A stretch of DNA of 64,000 nt from VRUE01 sp963837695 (GCA_963837695.1 CAWINZ010000005.1:744001-808000); one strand, 5' to 3'; positions 46,863 through 59,326 are shown, counted from the first letter of the stretch. Numbers and translations are program-made. Notes: generated from the letters alone by a model not told the origin.

Positions 46863-47483
46863 ATGGACTTTGCTCACCCTCTGCGCGTGGTTTCGCCGAC
46901 GCTCGACGGCGATGTGCTGATCGTGCTCGCGGGGGCGGAGGAGGAATTCAGCGGACGGCGCATTCACCGCCTGGTCGGGCACGGCTCTGAGCCTGGCGTC
47001 AGAAAGGCAGTGGAGCGGCTTGTCGACCAGGGGATTGTCCTCAGACGTCAAGCAGGGCGGGCCAACCTCTATCGGCTGAACCGCCAGCATGTGAGCTCAG
47101 AGGCCATCGAACTCCTCGCCCAGGCCCGATCACAGCTGATCGCGTGGCTCGAAGAGGCAATCGCTTCTTGGCAGGTCGTGCCCCACTGCGTGGCCGTGTT
47201 CGGATCGGTCGCTCGTGGCGAGGCCGGTCCGGATAGCGATCTCGATCTTTTAGTCGTTCGCCGATCCGAGATAGACGAAGAGAATGCGACCTGGGAGAGC
47301 CAGCTCGGCTCACTCCAGCGGTCGGCTACCGCGTGGACCGGCAACGACGCCCGTGTCGTCGAGCTGGGCGAGGGCGAGCTCGCGCAAGCGGAACCGCTGC
47401 TCGCGGAGGTCGCTGGGGAGGGGATTGCACTCTTTGGCTCGCTCGACGTTCTCCGTGATGCGATAGGCGCCGATCGACGATGA
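46863..47483 (+). CDS. Winged-helix/MNT nucleotidyltransferase fusion (antitoxin)
   Basis: A 206-residue protein. Residues about 10-80 are a winged helix (FSGRRIHRLVGHGSEPGVRK, then ERLVDQGIVLRRQAGRANLY). Residues about 100-205 are a nucleotidyltransferase with GSVARGEAGPDSDLDLLVV, giving the GS and DxD metal site. The fusion joins DNA binding with an MNT antitoxin in one chain. Its stop overlaps the HEPN start by 4 bp. It is a different type from the stand-alone MNTs of the tRNA-Arg island. Confidence 0.9.
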   Translation: MDFAHPLRVVSPTLDGDVLIVLAGAEEEFSGRRIHRLVGHGSEPGVRKAVERLVDQGIVLRRQAGRANLYRLNRQHVSSEAIELLAQARSQLIAWLEEAIASWQVVPHCVAVFGSVARGEAGPDSDLDLLVVRRSEIDEENATWESQLGSLQRSATAWTGNDARVVELGEGELAQAEPLLAEVAGEGIALFGSLDVLRDAIGADRR

Positions 47484-47887
47484 CGACCAGGATTCGCGAA
47501 TGTGACGAGGGGATCTCAGCGGGGCGTCTCCGCAAGGCACTGCAGTTTCGCGATGCGGCCAAGACGATCCGCGAGTTCGCCGACGAGGAGGCCGAAGTGG
47601 GCGACGCATTCGTCACGCTCTGCATTCACGCCGGAATTGCCGCGGCCGACACACTCTGCTGCGAGGCGCTTGGCCACCATGCTCAAGGCGACGATCACAA
47701 CCAGGCAATCGCGGAGCTTTCACGAGTGAGGCCAGGCGGTGAGGAGCTCAGCGGCGACCTGCGTGCTCTCCTCCAGATGAAGCCTCGCGCCGAGTATGGC
47801 CCTGTTCCAGTTACTGGAGAGCAGCGCAAACGTGCCTGGCGCCGCGCCGAGCGGCTGGTCGAGGCTGCTCGCCGCCGCTCGGGCTGA
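47480..47887 (+). CDS. HEPN-domain toxin partner
   Basis: A 135-residue helical protein with ATGA coupling to the MNT gene. AVTLCIHAGIAAADTLCCEA-like HEPN helix (VTLCIHAGIAAADTLCCEAL) and GHHAQGDDHNQAIAEL are the conserved parts, followed by KPRAEYGP and a basic end helix. The pair is a probable type VII-like toxin-antitoxin module in which the MNT modifies the HEPN RNase. It converges on fumC with a 3-bp gap. Confidence 0.8.
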   Translation: MTTRIRECDEGISAGRLRKALQFRDAAKTIREFADEEAEVGDAFVTLCIHAGIAAADTLCCEALGHHAQGDDHNQAIAELSRVRPGGEELSGDLRALLQMKPRAEYGPVPVTGEQRKRAWRRAERLVEAARRRSG

Positions 47888-47890
47888 CCC

Positions 47891-49204
47891 CTACTCGTGC
47901 GGCCGTGCCATGCGGCGGTGATCCAGGGCCTCCTCAAGCACCGCTGGCTCGACGCCCTGCTCAAGCGCGACCTCGCGCAGCGAACGGCCTGACTCGGCTG
48001 CCGTCTTGACGATGTCGGCGGCGCGGTCGTAGCCGATGTGGGGGTTGAGCGCGGTGGCCGTGGCGAGGGTCGCCTCGGCGTGGCGCTCGGTCATCTCCTC
48101 GTTGGCCTCGATCCCGGCGACGCATTTCTCGTTCAGCAGCCGTGAGGCGGAGGCGAGCAGCTTGATCGAGTCGAGCAGGTTGCGGGCGATCAACGGCACC
48201 CGGACGTTGAGCTCGAACTGGCCCTGGCTGCCGGCGACGGTGATCGCGGCGTCGTTGCCGATCACCTGGGCGGCGACCTGGATCACGACCTCGGGGATGA
48301 CCGGGTTGACCTTGCCGGGCATGATCGAAGAGCCCTTCTGCAGCTCGGGCAGGCGCAGCTCGGCGAGGCCGGCGCGCGGCCCGGAGCCCATCAGGGCGAG
48401 GTCGTTGGCGATCTTGTTGAGCGAGACGGCGTAGACCTTCAGCGCGCCCGAGAGCTCGACCAGCGCGTCGCGGTTGCCCTGCGCCTCGAAGGGGTCGAGC
48501 GGCGCCGAGATCGTCAGGCCGGTGTCCTCGGCGAGCTTCTCGCGCACCTTGGCGGCGAACTCGGGATGGGTGTTGAGGCCGGTCCCGGTCGCGGTGCCGC
48601 CGAGCGGGATCTGGCCGACGCGGCGCAGCGTCCCCTCGACCCGCTGGATGCCGAGCCGGACCTGCGCCGTGTAGCCGCCGAACTCCTGGCCCAGGGTCAC
48701 CGGCACCGCATCCATCAGGTGGGTGCGGCCGGCCTTTACCGTGTCGGCGAAGCGCTCGGCCTTCCCGGCGAGCGCCCCCTGCAGCCCCTCCATCGCCGGC
48801 AGCAGGTCGCGGGTGACCTCGTCGAGCGCCGCCAGGTGCACCGCAGAGGGGAAGACGTCGTTGGAGGACTGGCCCATGTTGACGTGGTCGTTGGCGTGGG
48901 CCGAATCGCCGGCGAGGTTGGCGAGCACCTCGTTGGCGTTCATGTTCGAGGAGGTGCCGGAGCCGGTCTGGAAGACGTCGACGGGGAACTGGTCGTCGTG
49001 CTCACCGGCGGCGACCGCATCGCCCGCGTCGGCAATCGCGGCGGCGAGGCCGCTGTCCAGCTCGCCCAACTCGCCGTTGACCCGCGCCGCGGCGCCCTTC
49101 AGCCGGCCCAGCCAGCGGACGACGGGCACCGGAACGCGCTCGCCCGATACCGGGAAGTTGTCGACGGCCTTAGTGGTCTCGCCACCCCAAAGCTGCTCTG
49201 GCAT
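47891..49204 (-). CDS. fumC: Class II fumarate hydratase
   Basis: A 437-residue protein of the fumarase/aspartase superfamily. The SSIMPGKVNPVIPE signature loop, TGSGTSSNMNANEVLANLA, HVNMGQSSNDVFPSAVHLA and GRTHLMDAVPVTLGQEFGG are intact. It interconverts fumarate and malate in the TCA cycle. It is slightly shorter than the usual 460 residues. Aspartase cannot be fully excluded from motifs alone. Confidence 0.9.
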   Translation of the reverse strand: MPEQLWGGETTKAVDNFPVSGERVPVPVVRWLGRLKGAAARVNGELGELDSGLAAAIADAGDAVAAGEHDDQFPVDVFQTGSGTSSNMNANEVLANLAGDSAHANDHVNMGQSSNDVFPSAVHLAALDEVTRDLLPAMEGLQGALAGKAERFADTVKAGRTHLMDAVPVTLGQEFGGYTAQVRLGIQRVEGTLRRVGQIPLGGTATGTGLNTHPEFAAKVREKLAEDTGLTISAPLDPFEAQGNRDALVELSGALKVYAVSLNKIANDLALMGSGPRAGLAELRLPELQKGSSIMPGKVNPVIPEVVIQVAAQVIGNDAAITVAGSQGQFELNVRVPLIARNLLDSIKLLASASRLLNEKCVAGIEANEEMTERHAEATLATATALNPHIGYDRAADIVKTAAESGRSLREVALEQGVEPAVLEEALDHRRMARPHE

Positions 49205-49250
49205 TGCTCTCCTCAGTCGCGGCCGCTGCAAACCACGGCCGTGTCGTAGT

Positions 49251-49721
49251 TCATCCGTTCTTCTGACCGGCAGAGTATCCGGACCGATATGCCTCGTAGA
49301 ACGACCTTGGAAGGGGCCGGTTGTCGGGGCTGTAGCGGGCGGCGGCGGAGAGGCGACGGATCAGCTCGGCGTGGATCCCTTCGGTGCCCGCGGCACCGCG
49401 CTGGGCGGCGCCGAGCAGGTAGCCGAGCTGCAGGTTGGCCGTACCCCCGGGCTCGGCACGCGCCACGGCGTTGAGCTTGGTCGCCGCGGTCAGCATCGCC
49501 GCGCCGACGTTGGCCAGGTCGCCGCCGGTCTGGTTCTGGGCGAGGCATTCCGAGATCAGCGTCGTACCGCCCAGCTTGACCTCGCCAGGCACACCACTGA
49601 GTGCACGCAGATAGGCCGGTGCACCTTCGAGACAGGCGACCGGGGTCGAGTCATCCGGGCCTCCGCAGCCCACAAGGACAAACAAGCTGACGACGGAGGC
49701 GGTCAATAGTCGGGGACGCAT
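49251..49721 (-). CDS. Lipoprotein of unknown function
   Basis: A 156-residue protein with lipobox FVLVGCGG (Cys19). The mature part is helical with a single further Cys pair (ACLEGA, ISECLAQN). GLTxxx motifs are absent and no family is recognised. The ATG at 49721 lies 12 bp from palindromic repeat F2, which separates it from the following upstream gene. Confidence 0.7.
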   Translation of the reverse strand: MRPRLLTASVVSLFVLVGCGGPDDSTPVACLEGAPAYLRALSGVPGEVKLGGTTLISECLAQNQTGGDLANVGAAMLTAATKLNAVARAEPGGTANLQLGYLLGAAQRGAAGTEGIHAELIRRLSAAARYSPDNRPLPRSFYEAYRSGYSAGQKNG

Positions 49722-49733
49722 GCCCGCATCCTA

Positions 49734-49848
49734 TGAACCCATCCGGGTGGGGCTGGAACGTCTTGTACTTTTTGGTCAATCCGTTTCGCGGACGACCTGG
49801 GGCGTCACACCCAAAAAGTTAAGTGGAAGCCCTACCCGGATGGGTTCA
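49734..49848. repeat. Palindromic repeat family F, copy 2
   Basis: Outer arms TGAACCCATCCGGGTGGGGC (49734 on) and 49828-49848 pair over 21 bp with one mismatch. Inner arms ACTTTTTGGT (49767-49776) and ACCCAAAAAGT (49809-49819) pair with one bulge. GGAACGTCTTGTACTTTTT and AAAAAGTTAAGTGGAA are shared with copy 1 at 27431. The stop codon of the next gene (49848-49846) is the end of the right arm. Confidence 0.75.
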
Positions 49849-50541
49849 GTCAGCGCGTGCCGACACCCCGCCGGCCTGGACGACGGAGACGCCACCGCGC
49901 GGGCCGCGTTGATAGCTCGGGCTGGGCTGCTGCGGCTGCTTGGGAATTTCCTGGTGGCTGACCGGGAAGACCTCGACCCATGCGGCGAGCTGGAACATCG
50001 GCGCTGGGGCATGTTCCCAGGAGAGGTGCAGGTGGTTGCCGCAACCGTGGCCGGCGTCGCCGTCGTAGCCGACCCAGCGGAAGGGCGGCCGGGGCTTGTT
50101 CTGAACCGGCTCGGCCCAGTGGGCGAGGCGGGTGATGGGGGCCCAGCTCGCGTCGCACTTGCCGGGCGTCCCGTCGAGCGGCACGATGTCGACGGCCACC
50201 CCGTTGTAGTGATCGGAGTTTCTGACGTGGCAGCGGTGACAGCCGACGTGTTCGCCATCCGGCAGCGGCCCCGAGTAGCCGTCGGTGACGTAGATCGGGT
50301 AGCGGGTCGCGAGCCGGCGCAGGTCGGGAACGATGCGGCGGTCGACCATGTCGCCTTCTTCGTGGGGGACCGAGGCGGGGATCGGGACGATTTCCCCGCT
50401 CGCGTGGATCAGCCGCGTCGGGATCGGCGCCGCGCTCGCGGGTGCCGTCAGCAGGCAAGCGAGGACGAGCCAGGCGCCGCAGGCGACTTTCGACGTGCCA
50501 GAGGACGTAGAAAGTCCAAAGCGCGTTCGGGGCGGGGTCAT
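49846..50541 (-). CDS. Secreted protein with D-Ala-D-Ala peptidase-like metal site
   Basis: A 231-residue protein with signal peptide (AWLVLACLLTAPASA-AP). HYNGVAVDIVPLDG and CGNHLHLSWEH supply a His/Asp plus His-x-His arrangement as in LAS-type (peptidase M15-like) metallopeptidases, and GEHVGCHRCHVRNSDH gives two further Cys. The C terminus is Gln/Pro/Ser rich. It may trim peptidoglycan or bind a ligand. The assignment is by motif only. Confidence 0.6.
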   Translation of the reverse strand: MTPPRTRFGLSTSSGTSKVACGAWLVLACLLTAPASAAPIPTRLIHASGEIVPIPASVPHEEGDMVDRRIVPDLRRLATRYPIYVTDGYSGPLPDGEHVGCHRCHVRNSDHYNGVAVDIVPLDGTPGKCDASWAPITRLAHWAEPVQNKPRPPFRWVGYDGDAGHGCGNHLHLSWEHAPAPMFQLAAWVEVFPVSHQEIPKQPQQPSPSYQRGPRGGVSVVQAGGVSARAD

Positions 50542-50607
50542 GCCTCGCTCATCGACCGCCGAGGGGGGGCGGCTTGAGGCATGCAAGCCCGCGGTAGGGT
50601 CCCCGCC

Positions 50608-52206
50608 ATGACCACCGTGCGTGACGCCAGCTTCGACTTCTTCCGTACCCAGGAGATGACCACCATCTTCGGCAACCCGGGATCGACCGAGCTGCCGATG
50701 CTCGCCGACTTCCCCGGTGATTTCCGTTTCGTGCTCGGCCTGCACGAGGCGGTCGTGGTCGGGATGGCCGACGGTTACGCGCAGGCCTCCGGCCGCACCG
50801 CCCTCGCCAACCTGCACACGGCGCCCGGCGTCGGCAACGCGATGGGGGCGATCTTCAACGCGCAGGCCAACCACACGCCACTGCTGGTCACCGCCGGCCA
50901 GCAGACCCGCGCCCAGATGACCCTGCAGGCGAACCTGACCAACCGCGACGCGATCCGCATGCCGCACCCCCTGGTCAAGTGGGCCTACGAGCCGCCGCGG
51001 GCCGAGGACGTGCCGCTTGCCCTCGCCCACGGCGCCCACCTCGCCTCGCTGCCCCCGCAGGGCCCCGTCTTCGTCTCGCTGCCGATGGACGACTGGTACG
51101 CCGAGGTCGAGGAGGCCGACGCGCGCGAGGCGATCGGGCGCAGGGTGAGTGGCCGCGCCGTCGCCGACCCCGAGGCGGTGCGGGCGCTTGCCGAGCGGCT
51201 TGACGCGGCCGCAAACCCGGTCTTCGTCGCCGGCCCGGACATCGATGCCAGCGGCGGCTGGGACACGGCGGTCGCACTGGCCGAGCGTCAGCGCCTGCCG
51301 GTCTGGGCGACGCCGGCGCCGGGCGGCGGCAAACTCGGCTTCCCCGAGGGTCACGCCAACTTCCGCGGCGTGTTGCCGCCGGCGATCGGGCCGGTCGGCC
51401 AGACCCTCGAGGGCCACGACCTGATCCTCGTCGCCGGCAGCTCGGTCTTCCCCTACTACCCCCACATCCCCGGCCCGCTGCTTCCCGAGGGAGCGAAGCT
51501 GGTCGCGATCACCAGCGACCCGGATGAGGCGGCACGCGCTCCGATGGGCGATGCCATCGTCGCGGACGTGAAGCTGACTCTGGAGGCGCTGCTGGAGAGG
51601 GTGCCGGAGTCCTCGCGCCCGGTGCCCGAGCCGAACCCGGGGCCGAGCGAAATCCCCGCCGAGGATCCGCTCAACTCCTCCACCGTGCACTCCGCCCTGG
51701 CGGAGGTCTTCCCCGAGGACGGCATCGTCGTGCTTGAGTCGCCCTCCAGCACCCTCGCCCTGCGCAACCAGCTGCGCCTCTCGCGACCCGGCAGCTACTA
51801 CTTCAGCGCCGGCGGCGGGCTCGGCTTCGGCCTCCCCGCCGCGGTCGGAGTGCAGCTCGCTCAGCCGGATCGTCCCGTCGTCTGTGTGATCGGCGAGGGC
51901 TCCGTCCAGTATGCGGTCAGCGCCTTCTGGAGCGCCGTTGCCTACGACGTGCCGGTCACCTTCCTCGTCCTGCGCAACTCCGAGTACGCGATCCTCAAGT
52001 GGTTCGCCGAGGTCGAGGCGGTGCAGGGCGCGCCCGGCCTCGACCTGCCGGCGCTCGACGTCGCCGCGGTCGCCGCCGGCTACGGCGTCTCGACCCGGGT
52101 GGCGAGCGGCCGCGATGAGGTCCGCGACGCCCTGGCCAAGGCGCTCGCCTCCCCGAGGCCCGAGCTGGTCGAAGTCCCTGTCCAGCCAGGGATGTCGCTT
52201 TTTTAG
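50608..52206 (+). CDS. Thiamine-diphosphate decarboxylase, benzoylformate decarboxylase type
   Basis: A 532-residue ThDP enzyme. The N-terminal catalytic Glu is in LGLHEAVVVGMADGYA; GNPGSTELPMLADFP is typical of MdlC. The C-terminal ThDP-binding motif is GEGSVQYAVSAFWSAVAYDVPVTFLVLRN, in the GDGx(n)N pattern. Substrate probably an aromatic or branched 2-oxo acid. It is followed 26 bp later by a fused FAD/Fe-S dehydrogenase on the same strand, suggesting an oxidative pathway for 2-hydroxy acids. Confidence 0.88.
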   Translation: MTTVRDASFDFFRTQEMTTIFGNPGSTELPMLADFPGDFRFVLGLHEAVVVGMADGYAQASGRTALANLHTAPGVGNAMGAIFNAQANHTPLLVTAGQQTRAQMTLQANLTNRDAIRMPHPLVKWAYEPPRAEDVPLALAHGAHLASLPPQGPVFVSLPMDDWYAEVEEADAREAIGRRVSGRAVADPEAVRALAERLDAAANPVFVAGPDIDASGGWDTAVALAERQRLPVWATPAPGGGKLGFPEGHANFRGVLPPAIGPVGQTLEGHDLILVAGSSVFPYYPHIPGPLLPEGAKLVAITSDPDEAARAPMGDAIVADVKLTLEALLERVPESSRPVPEPNPGPSEIPAEDPLNSSTVHSALAEVFPEDGIVVLESPSSTLALRNQLRLSRPGSYYFSAGGGLGFGLPAAVGVQLAQPDRPVVCVIGEGSVQYAVSAFWSAVAYDVPVTFLVLRNSEYAILKWFAEVEAVQGAPGLDLPALDVAAVAAGYGVSTRVASGRDEVRDALAKALASPRPELVEVPVQPGMSLF

Positions 52207-52232
52207 ATGGTTGGTTGGGCGGGATTTCGCGG

Positions 52233-55082
52233 ATGACCACCGCCGCCCCAGACCGCGCTCCGGAGTCGCTCGCGGGGGGAGCCGCGCAGCCGCTGCGCGG
52301 CGAGCTGGAGGCCCTGCTCGGCGCCGATCGCGTTCTGGCCCGGGCAAGCGACATCGTCCGCTACGCGTCCGACGCCAGCCCCTACCGGATGTTGCCCCGC
52401 GCAGTGGTGATGGCGCACGATGCCGACGACGTCGCCAAGACCGTTGCCTACGGCCGCGCCAACGACGTGCCGGTCGTCTTCCGTGCCGGCGGCACCAGCC
52501 TCAACGGCCAGAGCCAGAGCGACGGCATCCTCGTCGACGTGCGGCGTCACTTCGGCGGCATCGCGGTCGAGGACGGCGGCGAGCGGGCCCGGGTCAAGCC
52601 CGGCATCGTGCTCGGCCACGCCAACAAGGTGCTCGCCGCTTACGGCCGCAAGCTCGGCCCCGACCCGGCCAGCACCGACATCGCCACGGTCGGCGGCGTG
52701 ATCGCCAACAACTCCGGCGGGATGCGCTGCGGCACGACCAAGGACTCCTACTCGACCGTGCGCTCGCTGACCTTTGTCCTGCCCTCCGGGACGAAGATCG
52801 ACACCGCCACGCCCGGCGCGGCCGAGCGCTTCGCGGCTGAGGAGCCGGAGCTGGCGGCGGGCCTCGCCGCGATTCGCGACGAGATCCGCGCCGACGTCGA
52901 GCTGAGCGAGCGCATCCGGCGCAAGTTCGCGATCAAGAACACGACCGGCTACCGGCTCTGCGCCTTTCTCGACGCCGATGAGCCGTTGGAGATCTTCCGC
53001 CGCCTGCTCGTCGGCTCGGAGGGGACCCTCGGCTTCGTCGCCGAGGCGGTCTTCGAGACCGTGCCGCAGCCCGCCCGCACGACCACCGCCTGGATCCACT
53101 TCCCCGGTATCGACGCGGCGATCGCCCCCGTGCGCGACCTGGTCGCGAGCGGCGCCGGCGCGGTTGAGCTGATGGTCGCCCCGGCGCTGATCGTCGCCGC
53201 CTACAACATGGTCGGCGCGCCGCAGGAGTGGAAGGAGCTGCCGCCCGAGTCGGCGGTGCTGCTGGTCGAGTTCGGCGCCGAGACGGACGCCGAGCTCGAC
53301 TCCAGTGTCGCCAGGGCGGGGGAGATCCTCGCCGCCCACGAGACGATCCGGCCGATCGGGTTCAGCCGCGATGCCGAGCAGATCGAGCTCGCCTGGCGGG
53401 TGCGCGAGGGGTTGCACGGCCTGGTCGGGCGGGTGCGCGCGCCGGGCACGGCGCTGATCGTCGAGGACGTCTGCGTGCCGCCGGAGCGGATCGCCGAGGG
53501 CGCCCGCGACCTGCAGGCGCTGCTCGGCGAGCACGGCTTCCTGCCCGGGGTCGCCGGCCATGCATCCGCCGGCAACCTGCACTTCATGCTCACCCCGGAC
53601 TTCGCCAAGCAGGAGGACCTGGAGCGCTACGAGTCCTTCATGGCGAAGCTGGTCGAGCTGATCGTCGGCAAGTACGACGGCTCACTCAAGGCCGAGCACG
53701 GCACCGGGATCAATATGGCGCCCTACGTCGAGCGCGAGTGGGGAGAGAGGGCGACCGCGCTGATGTGGCGGGTGAAGCGGCTCGCCGACCCCGACGGCGT
53801 GCTCGCCCCCGGGGTCGTCCTCAACAGCGACCCCGATGCTCATCTGCGCAACCTGAAAACGACGCCGGAGATCGCCGAGTCGGCGACCGCCTGCGTCGAG
53901 TGCGGCTTCTGCGAGCCGGTCTGTCCCAGCCGCAACCTGACCACGACGCCGCGCCAGCGGATCGTCCTGCGCCGCGAGATCGCCCGCCAGCCTGAGGGTT
54001 CCTCACTGCGCCGGACGCTCGAGGAGGAGTACGCCTACGACGGGCTCGACACCTGCGCCGCCGACGGCTCCTGCCGCCTCGCCTGCCCGCTCGGGATCGA
54101 CACCGGCAAGCTGGTCAAGGAACTGCGCGAGCAGAAGCACACGCCACGGGCCGAAGCGCTGGCCCTGCGCGGCGCGAAGAGCTGGGGCGCCGTCGAAAAG
54201 GCTTCGCGCGCCGGCCTGCGCCTCGCCGGCCCGCTGGCGCGTCGCACCAAGCGCGGCGCGGCGCTCCCCCCCGCGGCATCCGGAAAGCTGCCGGCAACCC
54301 AACGCAAGGGCGCGAGCGCGGTCTACATCCCAAGCTGCACCAACCGAATCTTCGCCAACTCCGGTGCCGACGGGCCTAAAACCGGTGATATAGGCCGGGA
54401 ATCGGCCCGTCGGCGGGGGTTGGCGGAGGCCTTGGTGGCGGTCTCGAGCCGGGCTGGGTTGCCGGTTTGGGTTCCCGGCGAGGTGGCGGGCTCGTGTTGC
54501 GGCCTGCCCTGGGGCTCGAAAGGGTTTGGCGACGCCCAACGGCACAAGGCGAACGAGATGGTCGAGCGGCTTTGGGGCTGGAGCGGCGAAGGCGAGCTGC
54601 CGGTTGTGATCGACGCCGCTTCCTGCACCCACGCCATCGCCGAGCCGGGAGAGGGAGTGCTCGACGAGGCAAACGCCCAGCGCCTCGCTGCGCTGACGAT
54701 TCTCGACTCGGTCGCCTGGGCGCACGACCGGCTGCTGCCGCAGCTAGAGGTGGCCCGCAAGGTCGGCTCGGCCACCGTCCACCCGACCTGCGCGACGCGT
54801 CAGATGGGTCTTGCCCCGCGCCTGCGCAGCCTCGCCGCCGCCCTCGCCGAGGACGTCTACGTCGCCCCGTCGGCGACCTGCTGCGGTTTCGCCGGCGACC
54901 GCGGCTTCAGCCGCCCCGAGCTGACCGCAGCGGCGACCGCGGACCAGGCGGCGGAGCTGTCGGGACGCGATTTCGACGCCTACCTGAGCAGCAACCGCAC
55001 CTGCGAGATCGGCCTCGCCCGTGCCACCGGCGAGCGCTACGAGTCCTTCGTCTTCCTGCTCGAGCAGCTAACTCGAAGCTGA
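52233..55082 (+). CDS. Fused FAD-linked oxidase / Fe-S dehydrogenase (GlcD-GlcF or D-lactate dehydrogenase type)
   Basis: A 949-residue fusion. The first 540 residues hold a PCMH FAD domain (VFRAGGTSLNGQSQSDGILV, GPDPASTDIATVGGVIANNS) and the FAD-oxidase C domain. Two 4Fe-4S motifs follow (CVECGFCEPVCPSRNL, CAADGSCRLACPLGIDTG), then two CCG domains (GSCCGLPWGS, TCCGFAGDRGF). It oxidises a 2-hydroxy acid such as D-lactate, glycolate or mandelate and passes electrons to the membrane chain. Its neighbour decarboxylase makes a mandelate-like substrate attractive but unproven. Confidence 0.92.
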   Translation: MTTAAPDRAPESLAGGAAQPLRGELEALLGADRVLARASDIVRYASDASPYRMLPRAVVMAHDADDVAKTVAYGRANDVPVVFRAGGTSLNGQSQSDGILVDVRRHFGGIAVEDGGERARVKPGIVLGHANKVLAAYGRKLGPDPASTDIATVGGVIANNSGGMRCGTTKDSYSTVRSLTFVLPSGTKIDTATPGAAERFAAEEPELAAGLAAIRDEIRADVELSERIRRKFAIKNTTGYRLCAFLDADEPLEIFRRLLVGSEGTLGFVAEAVFETVPQPARTTTAWIHFPGIDAAIAPVRDLVASGAGAVELMVAPALIVAAYNMVGAPQEWKELPPESAVLLVEFGAETDAELDSSVARAGEILAAHETIRPIGFSRDAEQIELAWRVREGLHGLVGRVRAPGTALIVEDVCVPPERIAEGARDLQALLGEHGFLPGVAGHASAGNLHFMLTPDFAKQEDLERYESFMAKLVELIVGKYDGSLKAEHGTGINMAPYVEREWGERATALMWRVKRLADPDGVLAPGVVLNSDPDAHLRNLKTTPEIAESATACVECGFCEPVCPSRNLTTTPRQRIVLRREIARQPEGSSLRRTLEEEYAYDGLDTCAADGSCRLACPLGIDTGKLVKELREQKHTPRAEALALRGAKSWGAVEKASRAGLRLAGPLARRTKRGAALPPAASGKLPATQRKGASAVYIPSCTNRIFANSGADGPKTGDIGRESARRRGLAEALVAVSSRAGLPVWVPGEVAGSCCGLPWGSKGFGDAQRHKANEMVERLWGWSGEGELPVVIDAASCTHAIAEPGEGVLDEANAQRLAALTILDSVAWAHDRLLPQLEVARKVGSATVHPTCATRQMGLAPRLRSLAAALAEDVYVAPSATCCGFAGDRGFSRPELTAAATADQAAELSGRDFDAYLSSNRTCEIGLARATGERYESFVFLLEQLTRS

Positions 55083-55928
55083 CTGCTGCGCAGCCGCATC
55101 GGCCTCGCGTACGGCGGCGGCCACCCGGTCATCGCGCTCTGCACGCCAATCCGTGAGCGGGTTGATCAATCCGCGCAGGGCGGCTAGGTAGCGCCACCAG
55201 GTCGGGGCGAAGATTCGCGGCGCCCGTCGCTCCACACCGCGCACGAGAGCGGCGGCGGCGACGTCCGGAGCGATTCGCTTGAGCAGGAAGTTCGGCAGCG
55301 TGTCCTGAAGCTTCTTGCCGCCATCCTGGCGGTCGAGTGAGCCGCTGACCAAGTCGGTCTCGACCCAGCCAAAGTAGGCAACCATGGCGCTCGCGCCAAA
55401 GGGCGCCAGCTCGGCTCGCAGCGAACGGCCGAGCGACTCGACCCCGGCCTTGCTGACCGCGTAGGGACTGGCGAGCATGCCGTTGGCGAACGAGTAAATG
55501 GAGCCGATGAAGACGACCTGGCCGCCGCGCTCGGAGATCTGCGGCAACGCCGCTCGCGCCGTGCGCCAGGCGCCCAAAAGGTTGACCTCTACCACCCGCT
55601 CCCACTCCTCACCCGCGATCGCCCGCACCGTCGTTACGGTCGGCGGCGCGATGCCGGCGTTGGCGACGGCGATGTCGAGGCCTCCGAAACGCTCTACGGT
55701 TTCGGCGACCGCCTGCATGATCGCTCCCTGGTCCGTTACGTCGGCGGCGAAGCCGATCGCGTGTGGACCGATCCGCTCGGCCGCCTCGCTCGCCTCTCCC
55801 TGGTCGAGGTCGACGACGGCAACCGAGGCGCCGCGCATGTGCATCTGGCGGGCGGTCTCGAAGCCGATGCCGCGGGCGGCGCCGGTAACCAGCGCCACCT
55901 TTCCGTTCAGGTCGAAGAGGGGGGGCAC
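55068..55928 (-). CDS. Short-chain dehydrogenase/reductase
   Basis: A 286-residue SDR: TGAARGIGFETARQM nucleotide-binding loop, VANAGIAPP (NNAG region), catalytic Ser in IGSIYSF and YAVSKAG (Tyr, Lys). A C-terminal extension (WWRYLAALRGLINPL) resembles that of membrane-associated SDRs. It converges on the dehydrogenase fusion, overlapping 15 bp. Substrate unknown. Confidence 0.9.
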   Translation of the reverse strand: MPPLFDLNGKVALVTGAARGIGFETARQMHMRGASVAVVDLDQGEASEAAERIGPHAIGFAADVTDQGAIMQAVAETVERFGGLDIAVANAGIAPPTVTTVRAIAGEEWERVVEVNLLGAWRTARAALPQISERGGQVVFIGSIYSFANGMLASPYAVSKAGVESLGRSLRAELAPFGASAMVAYFGWVETDLVSGSLDRQDGGKKLQDTLPNFLLKRIAPDVAAAALVRGVERRAPRIFAPTWWRYLAALRGLINPLTDWRAERDDRVAAAVREADAAAQQSASS

Positions 55929-55966
55929 GGGGCGAGCAGACTAACCACTCCTAGAATCACCTGCTC

Positions 55967-59134
<3,168 letters not shown>

Positions 59135-59326
59135 CTCGTCGGACTCCCCGATGATGAAGTCGGTCCTCGCCGAGTCGGAGAACTTCACCCAGCAGTGCTC
59201 GGGGGCGGCGCCGGCGACCTCGACCAGCGCCGCTTCGACCCGCTTGGCGATCTCAGCCTTCTGCTCGTCGGTCCGGCCCTCGAACCAGTGGATGTGGACG
59301 AACGGCATCGGAGTGGGCGCGGCGCT

